Source: a virus
DNA length: 29,479 nt
Virus record (IMG/VR): IMGVR_UViG_3300035674_000010
Location: 1 to 29,479 of that record
Reading direction: 5' to 3' (one strand)
Shown in pieces: positions 12,793-21,107 of the stretch. Under the pieces are notes generated by a model, which saw nothing but the letters and a program-made list of their open reading frames with translations, was not told where the DNA came from and did not search any database. How positions within the stretch are numbered: position 1 is the first letter of the stretch; every line of letters begins with the position of its first letter. The translations under genes were made by a program, and so were the position numbers.

Positions 12793-14009
12793 TCCCCGTC
12801 CCCAATACCGTCCGCGTCTACGACGTCTCGAACCAGGTGACCGTGATCGCCCCGTCGGTCATCAGCCCGTACTCCGCGCTGAGCGTGACCGCCTACCGGC
12901 GGGCGATGGTCTTCCTCAGCACGAACCTCGCGAGCTTCTCGCGGGCCGTCCACCGGGACGGCTCCCGGACCGAGCGGCCCCACTTCCTCGACCGGCTGCT
13001 GAAGTGGCAGCCGAACGGCTACCAGAACTCGACCGCGTTCTGGCGGACGTGGTTCTTCCACGCCGCCCACATGGGGAACGGGTACGCCGAGATCGAGTGG
13101 GACGGGTCCGGGTACCGGCCGGCCGCGTTCCACAACCTGCCGCCCGACCGGGTCATCCCGTACCGCTACGCCCGCCGCCCGGCCGACCGCCCCCAGCAGT
13201 ATTACGCGCTGACCGACGGGGCCGGCCGGGTGCTCCGGTCGCTCAAGGGGGCCGACGTGCTCCACCTGTCCGCCCTGTCCTACGACGGCATGGCCGGCAT
13301 GGACCCGATCGCGCTGCACGCCGGGACGTTCCAGCGGGCCCTGACGCTCGACAAGTACCAGACCCGGTATCTGATGAAGGGGACCGTCATCCGGGGGGCG
13401 ATCGAGATCCCGCAGGGGGTGGGCGAGGAGCAGGCCGATCAGATCGTCGCCACGCTCCGCGAGCACTTCCACGGGGCCGAGGCCGAGCGGGACGTGCTCG
13501 TGTTGAGCGACGGGGCGAAGCTGAACAACGCGACGCTCACCCCGCAGCAGAGCCAGCTCGTCGAGCAGGGGACGCAGTCCACGAAGCAGATCGCCCAGCT
13601 CACCGGCGTCCACCCCTTCTACCTCTACGACGACAAGGACGGGAAGTACAACGCGAACCCCGAGCAGGCGGGTATCGAGGTGCTGCGGTACACGTTCCGC
13701 CCGTGGATCGAGCAGGCCGAGGACGAGCTCACCCTGAAGCTGCTGGCCGACCGGGAAATCGAGGACGGCTACCGGGTCCGGCTGAACCCCGACGTGCTGC
13801 TGAGGGGCGACACGAAGGCGGTCAACGAAAGCGCCGCGTCGACCGTGAACGCCGGGCTCCGGACCCGCAACGAGGGCCGGGCGCTGCTCGGCCTGCCGCC
13901 CGATCCCGACCCCGAATCCGACAAGCTGAAGACGCTCGGGGACACCTCGCCCCCGCCCTCTCCCCCGGGGACGGGGAACCCGGGCGAGGGGCCGGAAAAC
14001 GTCCCGTGA
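12789..14009 (+). CDS. Portal protein, HK97 family
   Basis: A 406-aa portal protein. Diagnostic stretches include YRRAMVFLSTNLASF near the N-terminus, FLDRLLKWQPNGYQNSTAFW, GNGYAEIEWDGSG, and RTRNEGRALLGLPPDPDPES at the end; RxNE-x-R-x-x-x-GLPP is typical of the family. The dodecameric portal is the DNA channel at one capsid vertex and docks the terminase. The last 30 residues are a Pro/Gly-rich tail. It overlaps the terL stop as ATGA. A 43-bp gap with the conserved 26-nt element follows. Confidence 0.93.
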   Translation: MIPVPNTVRVYDVSNQVTVIAPSVISPYSALSVTAYRRAMVFLSTNLASFSRAVHRDGSRTERPHFLDRLLKWQPNGYQNSTAFWRTWFFHAAHMGNGYAEIEWDGSGYRPAAFHNLPPDRVIPYRYARRPADRPQQYYALTDGAGRVLRSLKGADVLHLSALSYDGMAGMDPIALHAGTFQRALTLDKYQTRYLMKGTVIRGAIEIPQGVGEEQADQIVATLREHFHGAEAERDVLVLSDGAKLNNATLTPQQSQLVEQGTQSTKQIAQLTGVHPFYLYDDKDGKYNANPEQAGIEVLRYTFRPWIEQAEDELTLKLLADREIEDGYRVRLNPDVLLRGDTKAVNESAASTVNAGLRTRNEGRALLGLPPDPDPESDKLKTLGDTSPPPSPPGTGNPGEGPENVP

Positions 14010-14022
14010 GCCCCCGCGACCT

Positions 14023-14049
14023 TGCTAGACGGTCGGCAGTAGTAGAGGG
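14023..14049 (+). promoter_or_regulatory. Conserved 26-nt element, copy 2, before prohead protease
   Basis: TGCTAGACGGTCGGCAGTAG followed by TAGAGGG ends 3 nt before the protease ATG. A near-identical element lies at 8825-8850. Here it is non-coding, and its GAGGG can serve as the ribosome-binding site. It could be an internal promoter, a protein site or an RNA element; function unknown. Confidence 0.4.
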
Positions 14050-14052
14050 CTC

Positions 14053-14691
14053 ATGCTGCCGCCGACCGACCGCCGCCGGATCATCTTCACCGCCGCCGCC
14101 GACGCCCGGCTCGTATTCGCCGCGGCCGCCGGTGACGGTGCCGCGCCGGCCCCGGACAAGATCGGGACGCTCGCCGGCTACGCCCTCGTGTGGAACGTCC
14201 TGAGCAGCGACCGGGGCGGGTTCAAGGTCCGGCTGCTGCCCGGCTCCGCCCGGTTCGCCGACCCGACCCACGCCCTGTACCACCACGAATACACCGGCGG
14301 CCCGCTGGCCGACACCGGGACGGGGACGCTCCGGCTGTTCCCGGACGACGTCGGGGTGCGGGTGGAGATCGACCTCCCGAACACGACGAACGGCCGGGAC
14401 GTGGCCGAGCTGGTCCGAACCCGTCGCGTCCGCGGGATGTCGTTCGCGATGGTCGGCGACCCGAAGTTCCGCGAGACGACCGAGGGCGGGCAGCCCATCC
14501 TGGAGGCCGAGTCCTACCTCGTCGACGAGGTGACGGTGACGGCCATCCCCGCGTTCCGGCAGACCGACATCGGGGTGAAGGACGCCGCCGCCGCCGGGTA
14601 CGCCGCCCGGACAGCCCAGGCGATCCGACTCCAGCAGTTCAAGCTCGACCTGTACCGGCTGCCGGGGGCGAACCCCCGTCGCGCCGTGTGA
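14053..14691 (+). CDS. Prohead maturation protease (S78, HK97 family)
   Basis: A 212-aa serine protease that trims the capsid protein and digests the scaffold domain during head maturation. The fold markers are GYALVWN, a catalytic-histidine block ALYHHEYT (H77 or H78), the serine in RGMSFAM (S130), and DEVTVTAIPAF (158-168), where the family ends its core. The Ala-rich N-terminus and roughly 40-residue C-terminal tail are not conserved features. It lies directly between portal and capsid genes, the standard HK97 order. Start ATG 14053 follows AGAGGG. Confidence 0.92.
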   Translation: MLPPTDRRRIIFTAAADARLVFAAAAGDGAAPAPDKIGTLAGYALVWNVLSSDRGGFKVRLLPGSARFADPTHALYHHEYTGGPLADTGTGTLRLFPDDVGVRVEIDLPNTTNGRDVAELVRTRRVRGMSFAMVGDPKFRETTEGGQPILEAESYLVDEVTVTAIPAFRQTDIGVKDAAAAGYAARTAQAIRLQQFKLDLYRLPGANPRRAV

Positions 14692-14743
14692 CGCCCGTGA
14701 GGCACGAACGCCCCGCCGACGCCGGGGCAGAGGTTGCACCGCG

Positions 14744-15976
14744 ATGAAGTTCAAGCAGCTCCGCGACGAGTTCGGCCGCCTGCACGGCGAGGCCACCGCG
14801 GTCATCGAGAAGGCGGCCGGCGAGAACCGGGAATTGACGGCCGACGAGAAGTCGGGCAACGAGACCCGGTTCGGCCGCATGAAGCAGATCAAGGATCTGC
14901 TCGACGAGGACGCCCGGTTCGCGGGGCTCGCCCTCGTCGGCGACCCGGCCGCCCCCGCCGGGGGGACCGTCACCACCCCGACCGATGCCCCGGGTCGGAC
15001 CGAGTTCCAGCAGCAGGGCGAGCAGTTCGCCCCCCGCCCCGGCGAGACGCCGGAGGCCGCGCAGTTCCGCCAGCACAAGGCGGCGGTCAACCAGTTCATC
15101 CGGACCGGCCTCGCCCCCCAGGGCCTGAAGTTCACGCTCACGACCGGGAGCGGGTCCGGCGTGCTCCTGCCGACCGCGGTCGGGACGCCGGTCGTCATCA
15201 AGCGGCAGCGGAACCCGTTCCGCGCCGCCCTCATGGCCCGCGGGCTCCAGGTCATCCGCACCGACGGCATGGAGCAGATGACCGTCCCCATTTTCGACGA
15301 CTCGGCCAACGCCGGGTTCACGATCGCGCAGGACAGCACGGCCGAGAACAACGCCGACCCGGCCGTGTCGTCCCTCACGCTCGGGGCCGACCTGCTGGAC
15401 AGCGGCACCGTCTGGAGCAGCAACACGCTGCTCAACTCGCTCACGTACGACCTGCTCGGCTACCTGCAGCCGATGCTGGAGGCCCGGATCGAGAACCGCG
15501 AGGTGGCGGTCTGGACGGCCGCCGTCGTCGCCGGGGCGACGGTCGGGAAGACGACCGCCTCGACGAACGGGGTGACGTACGGCGAGCTGCTCGACTGGCA
15601 GCACAGCATCCCGGCCGAGCGCCGCGGCGACGGCGTGTTCTTCCTGTCGGACGGGCTGTTCCGCGCCATCCGCGGGCTGGTCGACTCGACCGGCCAGCCG
15701 ATCTACCAGGAGAGCCTCCGCGACGACGCCCCGAACACCCTGCTCGGCTGGCCGGTGTTCGTCGCCGCCGCGCTGGCCGCCCCCGCCGCGGCCGCCGTCT
15801 CGGGGATCGCCGCGTCGGCCGAGTCGATGGTCGTCCGCGACGTGAACAACCGCCGGATCGCCCGGTACACGAACATCCCGACCCACCCGGACCAGTTCGG
15901 GCTGCGGATGTTCACGAACGGCGGGTTCGCGTTCCACACGGGCGGGGTCCGGGCCCTGAAGCACGCCGCGTCGTAA
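14744..15976 (+). CDS. Major capsid protein, HK97 fold
   Basis: A 410-aa capsid protein. Residues 1-100 form the coiled-coil delta (scaffolding) domain (MKFKQLRDEFGRLHGEATAV, then LTADEKSGNETRFGRMKQI), normally removed by the protease encoded just upstream. The mature part begins around SGVLLPTAVGTPVVI and contains typical HK97-fold segments: RNPFRAALMARG, an IFDDSANAGFTIAQD loop, LLDSGTVWSSNTLL and the ending FGLRMFTNGGFAFHTG. Length matches the family. ATG 14744 has AGAGG upstream. Confidence 0.92.
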   Translation: MKFKQLRDEFGRLHGEATAVIEKAAGENRELTADEKSGNETRFGRMKQIKDLLDEDARFAGLALVGDPAAPAGGTVTTPTDAPGRTEFQQQGEQFAPRPGETPEAAQFRQHKAAVNQFIRTGLAPQGLKFTLTTGSGSGVLLPTAVGTPVVIKRQRNPFRAALMARGLQVIRTDGMEQMTVPIFDDSANAGFTIAQDSTAENNADPAVSSLTLGADLLDSGTVWSSNTLLNSLTYDLLGYLQPMLEARIENREVAVWTAAVVAGATVGKTTASTNGVTYGELLDWQHSIPAERRGDGVFFLSDGLFRAIRGLVDSTGQPIYQESLRDDAPNTLLGWPVFVAAALAAPAAAAVSGIAASAESMVVRDVNNRRIARYTNIPTHPDQFGLRMFTNGGFAFHTGGVRALKHAAS

Positions 15977-16065
15977 CCCTGACACCCGAAACTGCGGTCG
16001 CCCGGCGGGGCGGGCCCTCACCCAGCCCGCCCCCGCGACCGACCCCCGACCCGGGAGGCGCAGCC

Positions 16066-16473
16066 ATGAAGATCCGGATGCTCCAGGCCCTCGCGACCGT
16101 AACCACCTGCTATCAGCAGGGGCTCGAATACGACGTCGCCGACGACTACGGCCGCCAGCTCATCAAGGGCAAGCTCGCCGTGGCCGTCACCCCGTCGGAG
16201 GCTGCGAAGACGGGCGAGGTCCCGCCGCCGACCGTGCGCCTGACGATGGACGAACCCCAGGGGCAGCCGGTGGAGGAACTGCGGCCGCCGCCGCTGACCG
16301 GGGACGCCCCGCCCGTGGTCACCACGGCCGCCGCCGCCCGCCCCGGCCCGTCGCCCGTCCCCGACGGCCCCGAGGACGCGAACACGGCCGCGAAGACCGA
16401 GGCCAAGGCCGAGGCCGAGCGGGACGACCCGCCGCCGCGGGACCTGCCCCGGACGGCCAAGCGGGGGAGGTAA
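16066..16473 (+). CDS. Small capsid-adjacent protein
   Basis: A 135-aa protein with GGGAGG 9 nt before ATG 16066. The first 40 residues have the pattern of small phage proteins found after capsid genes: KIRMLQALAT, CYQQGLEYDVADDYGRQLIKGKLAVAV. From residue 45 on it is Pro/Ala/Glu-rich and probably disordered, ending in a basic TAKRGR. It may be a head-associated or decoration protein. That is inferred from position and the N-terminal pattern only. Confidence 0.65.
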   Translation: MKIRMLQALATVTTCYQQGLEYDVADDYGRQLIKGKLAVAVTPSEAAKTGEVPPPTVRLTMDEPQGQPVEELRPPPLTGDAPPVVTTAAAARPGPSPVPDGPEDANTAAKTEAKAEAERDDPPPRDLPRTAKRGR

Positions 16474-16526
16474 TCCCGGGAACCGTCAACGGAACGTTCC
16501 CTGTCCTATCGCGAGAGGCGACCGTC

Positions 16527-16751
16527 ATGGTTCAAGCCAAGTGTAAGTGCATCAGCGTCACGGACTACGGGGCGGAGCGGGACGTCACCCTCCGACCGGT
16601 GTACGACTCGAACCCGGGGAGCCCGAATTACCAGTGGAGCAAGTACACCCCGGATGGCGAGATCCGCCTGAAGATCACCAACCCCGGGGCCTTCGAGCAA
16701 TTCGTTCCGGGCGGGACGTACCTCGTGAGCTTCCAGGTGGCCCCGGAATAA
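16527..16751 (+). CDS. Small beta-rich phage protein
   Basis: A 74-aa protein with GAGAGG before ATG 16527. CKCISVTDYG, DVTLRPVYDS, NYQWSKYTPDGEIRLKITNP, and PGGTYLVSFQVAP are consistent with a compact five-strand fold. Similar short proteins with a KYTPxGEI core occur beside capsid genes in many tailed phages; their role is unknown. Decoration or head-stabilising function is possible. Confidence 0.65.
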   Translation: MVQAKCKCISVTDYGAERDVTLRPVYDSNPGSPNYQWSKYTPDGEIRLKITNPGAFEQFVPGGTYLVSFQVAPE

Positions 16752-16796
16752 CCGTCGCCCCCCCGTCCCCGTCCCCCGTCCCCCGAGGTGCCGCCC

Positions 16797-17144
16797 ATGA
16801 TCCGCCGCCGTCTCGCCAAGTTCTACGCCGCCGTCGTGATCGGGGTGATCGCCGGCTGGCTCGCCGCCGGGGCGGGCGGCTGCGCGGCCGACACCTATTC
16901 GGAGGTTGCGGCCCTCAAGAACACCTACTCGGACACGGCCGAGCGGCTGACCGAATTCGCCAAGCGGGGCGACGTCGACAAGGCCCCGGCCGAACTGGAC
17001 CGGATCGCGGCCAACGTCGCCGGGCGGGAGCAGGAGGTGCTCTACCACGCGGAGCAGCTCAACGCCCTGATCGCCGGCACCGCGCCGGCCGTGCCGGTGG
17101 AGCCCGACGCCCCCGAGTTGCCGGACCCGGCCGCCGCCGGGTAA
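16797..17144 (+). CDS. Small lipoprotein or membrane-anchored protein (possible spanin part)
   Basis: A 115-aa protein starting at ATG 16797 with GAGGTG 6 nt upstream. It has a basic N-terminus, a hydrophobic stretch (9-28, FYAAVVIGVIAGWLAAGAG) and Cys29 in AGGC, a lipobox-like but not perfect site. A helical, heptad-like segment follows (about 38-85, LKNTYSDTAERLTEFAK and AANVAGREQEVLYHAEQL), then a Pro-rich tail. A lipoprotein with a coil and Pro-rich end resembles an outer-membrane spanin, but it could equally be a superinfection-exclusion lipoprotein. It is the first of four small membrane-type genes in a row. Confidence 0.6.
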   Translation: MIRRRLAKFYAAVVIGVIAGWLAAGAGGCAADTYSEVAALKNTYSDTAERLTEFAKRGDVDKAPAELDRIAANVAGREQEVLYHAEQLNALIAGTAPAVPVEPDAPELPDPAAAG

Positions 17145-17163
17145 CGCGCGAGGTTGTACCCGG

Positions 17164-17505
17164 ATGGCCCGACACGACTACCTGACCGGCGTCCGCCGCG
17201 TGCTCAACTCGGCCAAGGTGCAGTTCACCGCGGTCGGCGGGGCCGCCGCGTACGTCGCCGCCCGGTTCGCCGCCCCGACGATCCCGCCGGACCAGCGGGC
17301 GTGGCTGTGGCTCGGGTTCCTCGGCGCGCTGGCCGTCATGGTCCGCGAGGTGGTCAACGCATGGGCGGCCGAGGACGTGGCCGCGAAGTCGCAGGCCGCC
17401 CCGCCGGCCGTCCAGGTCAACACCGGGTCGGACGCCGCGAACGTCCAGCAGGCGACGCCCCCGCCGTCACCCCCCACCGCCGGCAACGCCGGGACGGGGG
17501 GATAA
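17164..17505 (+). CDS. Small two-TM protein (holin-like)
   Basis: A 113-aa protein with two hydrophobic segments: about 18-38 (VQFTAVGGAAAYVAARFAA) and 46-63 (AWLWLGFLGALAVMV), joined by a short TIPPDQR turn. A polar tail rich in Pro, Ala and Gln follows. Two short membrane segments, small size and a position among other membrane genes fit a holin, but holins share no sequence signature and there is no endolysin beside it. GAGG precedes ATG 17164. Confidence 0.55.
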   Translation: MARHDYLTGVRRVLNSAKVQFTAVGGAAAYVAARFAAPTIPPDQRAWLWLGFLGALAVMVREVVNAWAAEDVAAKSQAAPPAVQVNTGSDAANVQQATPPPSPPTAGNAGTGG

Positions 17506-17509
17506 CCGC

Positions 17510-17767
17510 ATGTCGGCGACGAGGAATAACGACGGCCCCGAGCGGGAGCGGGCCCTGCACGACCGCGAGGGGTGGCAGGAATACCGCCGGCTCGTGCTGA
17601 AAAAGCTCGACGAGCTCGACGAGGACATCAAGACCGTAAGGGAGGACGTCCAGGGGCTCAAGGTCAAGATCGCGGCGTGGGGGTTCATGGCCGGGCTGGT
17701 CGGGGCCCTCATCACGGCCGTCGTGATCGCGGCCGTCCAGGCGATCGTCCGGGGCGGGAGGGTGTGA
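17510..17767 (+). CDS. Coiled-coil plus C-terminal TM protein (XhlA-like layout)
   Basis: An 85-aa protein. Residues 18-55 form a charged coiled coil (EYRRLVLKKLDELDEDIKTV), followed by a single C-terminal membrane segment (56-80, AAWGFMAGLVGALITAVVIAA) and a short basic end. This is the layout of XhlA-type phage lysis accessory proteins, which work with a holin. The similarity is in layout, not in specific motifs. It starts 4 nt after the previous stop and its TGA overlaps the next ATG (TGATG). Confidence 0.55.
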   Translation: MSATRNNDGPERERALHDREGWQEYRRLVLKKLDELDEDIKTVREDVQGLKVKIAAWGFMAGLVGALITAVVIAAVQAIVRGGRV

Positions 17768-18045
17768 TGGGATGGTGGCGTAAATTCCTGACGCTCGACG
17801 GCGTGTTGCTGATGGGCATGGCCCTCTGCACGATGTTCTTCGGGATCACCACCGTCGCCCTGTGGTGGGGCCTGCGGGCGAACATCGAGGCCGGCCACGT
17901 CGAAATCCTCCGAAACCGGGCCGAGACGATCCGGAACCGCCAGCAGATGAGCCGGCTTGAGCGGAAGGTCGACCGGCTGATGCGGACGGCCGGCGTACCC
18001 GGGACCCAGCCGGCCGAGCCGCGGTCGATGCCGGACGGGGAATAG
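17767..18045 (+). CDS. N-terminal TM plus coiled-coil protein (i-spanin-like layout)
   Basis: A 92-aa protein with one membrane segment at 12-35 (GVLLMGMALCTMFFGITTVA), then a charged helical segment at 40-74 (VEILRNRAETIRNRQQMSRL) and a Pro-rich tail. An N-terminal anchor with a following coiled coil is the layout of inner-membrane spanins. With the lipoprotein at 16797 it could form a two-component spanin pair, but the genes are separated by two others, which is unusual. Coupled to the preceding gene by TGATG. Confidence 0.55.
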   Translation: MGWWRKFLTLDGVLLMGMALCTMFFGITTVALWWGLRANIEAGHVEILRNRAETIRNRQQMSRLERKVDRLMRTAGVPGTQPAEPRSMPDGE

Positions 18046-18049
18046 TGTG

Positions 18050-18487
18050 ATGGCAAAGAACCTGATTATCGCCGTCGATTTCGACGGGACCATCGTCGAG
18101 CACCGCTACCCCGAGGTCGGGAAACCGGTCCCCGGGGCGATCCGGTGGATGAAGGAATTCCGGCGGGCCGGGGCCAAGCTCATCCTGTGGACGATGCGGA
18201 GCCCCGACCGGGTCGACGGCACCGACCCGCTCCGGGACGCGGTCGAATACTGTCGCAAGCAAGGGGTGGAGTTCTTCGGGGTCAACGAGAACCCCGAGCA
18301 ACGGGATTGGACCAGTTCCCCCAAGGCGTACGCCCACGTGTACATCGACGGTGCCGCGTTCGGGTGCCCGCTGCGGGAGTCGCCGCGGGCCGGGGCACGT
18401 CCGTACGTCGATTGGGACGCGGTCGGCCCCGCCGTGCTCAGGATGATCGTCGGCGACAACGTCTGCGAGCCGACGTGTCCGGTCTGA
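18050..18487 (+). CDS. HAD-type phosphatase
   Basis: A 145-aa protein with the HAD motifs: AVDFDGTIV (nucleophile D10, acid D12), LILWTMR (T48), a lysine at SPKAYAH (K92) and the acidic VYID (D100). The GVNENPEQ and SPKAYAHVYID stretches are typical of a small phage/bacterial HAD group with no large cap domain. The usual second aspartate after YID is glycine here (DGAA), so metal binding may differ. The substrate is unknown; phage HAD enzymes may act on nucleotides or DNA/RNA ends. Start ATG 18050 is preferred over GTG 18047. It lies between the membrane cassette and the tailspike gene. Confidence 0.8.
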   Translation: MAKNLIIAVDFDGTIVEHRYPEVGKPVPGAIRWMKEFRRAGAKLILWTMRSPDRVDGTDPLRDAVEYCRKQGVEFFGVNENPEQRDWTSSPKAYAHVYIDGAAFGCPLRESPRAGARPYVDWDAVGPAVLRMIVGDNVCEPTCPV

Positions 18488-18498
18488 CCGAGGCCCCG

Positions 18499-20169
18499 AT
18501 GCCCGACAGCGACAGCCCCATCCTCACGGTCAACGTCGCCGACCCGGCCACCGGCCGGGCGGTCCGCGAGCTACACGAAGGCGATCGGCTCGCCCCGTCC
18601 GAGCTGCCGGCCGGCGCGACCCTGCTGGCCGTCGTCAACGGGGGGAAGGTCGGGAGCGTCCGGTTCGCATTCGATGGTCAGCCCGTCCGCGTCGAAACCT
18701 CCCCGCCGCTGTGCATCAGCGGCGACGCCGACGGGAAGCTCAACCCGTGGGACGGACTCCGCCCCGGTTCCCACGAGCTGATCCTGACCGCGTTCCCCGA
18801 GGCGGGCGGCAATGGCGAGCCGGTCACCACTCTCCCGATCCGCTTCATCGTTCTCGATCCCGCCACGCCCCGCACCGACGCCGACCCCGGCCTTCCCCCG
18901 CTCCCGCCCGGGGCGACCGAAACCCGCGTCCCCGCCGGCCAGCCGATCCGCCCGATGCTCGCCCGGGTTCGCCCCGGGGTGGATATCCGCGTTCTCCTCG
19001 AGCGCGGCGGAACGTGGCACGAGCCAATCCACTGGACGGCCGGCGGCCGCGGCCCCGACGCCCCGGCCGTGCTCGGGTCGTACGGGGACCCGGCCCGGCC
19101 GCCCCCGAGGATCCTCACCCGCACGGACGGGCTCGTGTTCGACCGCCCCCTAGCCGACGTGCTGATCCAGGGCATCGACTTCGAGGCGGTCGACTACCTC
19201 AACCCGGACCGCCCGGACCACGGGGGCATCCGCATCCGCGACCGGGTCGACCGCCTCGCGGTCCGCGACGTCGGGATCACCGGGTTCGCCGACTGCGCGG
19301 CCTACGAGCACGTGATCGGGGACCGCGGCCGGGGGCCGTGCGAGGACCACCTGTGGGATCGGTGCCGGTTCCTCGACGCCTGGGGCCACGGCCGCTACTC
19401 CGGGCAGGGGCTCTACGTCGCGTTCGCCCGCCGGGTGATGGTCCGGGACAGCCTGCTCGCCCGGTGCGGGATGCTCGGGGTGATGCCCGCCAAGCCGCGG
19501 TCCGGGTTCGCCCACGGCAACTACTCGCAGGGTTGGACGATCGCCCACCCGGACAAGGAACGGGCCGAGCGGGGCGAGACGGTCCAGACGTTCACGCGCG
19601 AGGTCCGGTTCGAGCGCGTCGTCGCCGCCGAGTGTGCCTGCTACGGGTTCCAGAACCGGGGCAAAGCCGGGGTGATCGAGGGGTGTTTCGCCATCGACGT
19701 CCCGATCCCGTACCTCGTCAACGGCCCCGACCCGTGCCGCGTGGCCGGCAACGTCGGGCTCACGAGCGGCACCGCCCACGGGTACGAGGGCAGCCCGCCG
19801 TGGGGCGGAGGCGGGATCGACTTCCACGCCCGCGGCGTGCTCGAAAACAACGTGCTGGTGCTGCTGGAGCGGCCGGCGAAGGGTGCCGCGTTCAAGCCGG
19901 CGGTCAACGTCGCCGGCCGGGCGGACCAGCCGTGGTGCCACCGCCGGCCGGTCCACGCGACGGGCACGGGCAACGTGACGGCCGGCTGGCCCAGGGGAAA
20001 GGCCGTGTGGGACGTGGGCCGCGGGCTCGGCCCGGTCCGCCAGCTCGACGCCGTCCCCCCGATCGACCTGGCCGGCATCCGGGCCGCGATCGCCGCCGCC
20101 CGGTCCGGGGCCGGGCTCGCCGGGCTGGCCGGCCGGCTCGGGGCCGTCGTGCGGGGGGCGGTGGGATAA
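18499..20169 (+). CDS. Parallel beta-helix tailspike-like protein
   Basis: A 556-aa protein. Residues 10-125 look like an Ig-like module (LLAVVNGGKVGSVRFAFDG, then GSHELILTAFP and IRFIVLDP). From about 180 to 470 it has short strand-turn repeats typical of right-handed beta-helices: VLIQGIDFEAVDYL, GIRIRDRVDRLAVRDVGITG, RVMVRDSLLARCGM, VRFERVVAAECACYGFQNRG, GVIEGCFAIDV, GVLENNVLVLLE. Such proteins are phage tailspikes or polysaccharide-active enzymes that bind or cut surface glycans. Catalytic residues cannot be assigned. The Ala/Gly-rich C-terminal helix may be for trimerisation. ATG 18499 lies 11 nt after the HAD stop. Confidence 0.65.
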   Translation: MPDSDSPILTVNVADPATGRAVRELHEGDRLAPSELPAGATLLAVVNGGKVGSVRFAFDGQPVRVETSPPLCISGDADGKLNPWDGLRPGSHELILTAFPEAGGNGEPVTTLPIRFIVLDPATPRTDADPGLPPLPPGATETRVPAGQPIRPMLARVRPGVDIRVLLERGGTWHEPIHWTAGGRGPDAPAVLGSYGDPARPPPRILTRTDGLVFDRPLADVLIQGIDFEAVDYLNPDRPDHGGIRIRDRVDRLAVRDVGITGFADCAAYEHVIGDRGRGPCEDHLWDRCRFLDAWGHGRYSGQGLYVAFARRVMVRDSLLARCGMLGVMPAKPRSGFAHGNYSQGWTIAHPDKERAERGETVQTFTREVRFERVVAAECACYGFQNRGKAGVIEGCFAIDVPIPYLVNGPDPCRVAGNVGLTSGTAHGYEGSPPWGGGGIDFHARGVLENNVLVLLERPAKGAAFKPAVNVAGRADQPWCHRRPVHATGTGNVTAGWPRGKAVWDVGRGLGPVRQLDAVPPIDLAGIRAAIAAARSGAGLAGLAGRLGAVVRGAVG

Positions 20170-20171
20170 CG

Positions 20172-21107
20172 ATGTTCGACGCCGACGCGACAAAGACGAA
20201 GCTGCTGACCGACCTGGAGCACGGCCTGGCGACCGGGCACGTGGTCTACGCCGGCGGGTCGGGGAACCCGGCCGGGTCCGCGAACCTCGGGTGGGACCCG
20301 ACGGCCGAGCGGCTCGCGGTCGGACTCCCCCACGCCAGCGCCAAGGGCAAGGTCCACTCGCTCGCCGCCGCCGGGTTCACGACCCACACGGACCCGCGGG
20401 GGAACACGGCCACGAGCGGCAACCTGTTCGAGGTCTCGACGACGGACGGCGGGTTCGGCGGGGCGTTCCAGGCCAACAGTTTCGAGCTGACCGGGAACTT
20501 CGCGTCCGACCCCGGGGCGAAGAACTTCAACGGCCTGTTCGGGTGCGCCGCGATCGCCAGCGGGATGTCGGCCAACTTCTCCGGCACGATCCGGGGGATG
20601 AACTTCTCGGCCGCCCACCGCGGCGCGGGGACGCTCGCCGGGGCGAACGGGGCGCAGGGGTCGGTCGTCAACTCGGGGGCGGGGACGATCACCGCGGCCG
20701 CCGGCGTCTTCGCCGGGGTGAACAACACGGGCGGCGGGACGGTCGGGGCGGCCCGGGCGCTGTGGGCCCAGACGCCGGTCAACAGCGCGGGGACGATCAC
20801 CGACACGTACGGCGTCTACGTCGACGCCCAGGCGGCCGGCACGCAGACCAACCTCCCGTACGGGGTCTACCAGGCCGGGGCCGCCGACCGGAACCACTTC
20901 GCCGGCCCGACCACGTTCGCCGCCGCCGTCCGGGTCGGGGTCTACACGGTGGCCACCCTGCCGACGCCCGGCACCGCCGGCCGGCTGGCGTACGCGAGCA
21001 ACGGCCGCAAGCCGGGCGAGGGGGCCGGGGCCGGGACGGGCGTCCCGGTCACCGACACGAACGGGGCGTGGTACAGCGATTACAGCGGAACGGCGGTGAC
21101 GGCATGA
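20172..21107 (+). CDS. Tail or head fibre-like protein
   Basis: A 311-aa Gly/Ala/Asn-rich protein. Degenerate repeats of the form NSGAGTITAAAGVFAGVNN and SAGTITDTYGVYVDAQAAG, ending in PYGVYQAGAADRNHFAGP, are typical of phage fibre shafts. The C-terminal VATLPTPGTAGRLAYASNG, then GTGVPVTDTNGAW, resembles a domain common at the end of phage fibres and other surface proteins. Host binding is the likely role. It starts 2 nt after the tailspike stop and overlaps the next gene (ATGA). Confidence 0.65.
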   Translation: MFDADATKTKLLTDLEHGLATGHVVYAGGSGNPAGSANLGWDPTAERLAVGLPHASAKGKVHSLAAAGFTTHTDPRGNTATSGNLFEVSTTDGGFGGAFQANSFELTGNFASDPGAKNFNGLFGCAAIASGMSANFSGTIRGMNFSAAHRGAGTLAGANGAQGSVVNSGAGTITAAAGVFAGVNNTGGGTVGAARALWAQTPVNSAGTITDTYGVYVDAQAAGTQTNLPYGVYQAGAADRNHFAGPTTFAAAVRVGVYTVATLPTPGTAGRLAYASNGRKPGEGAGAGTGVPVTDTNGAWYSDYSGTAVTA

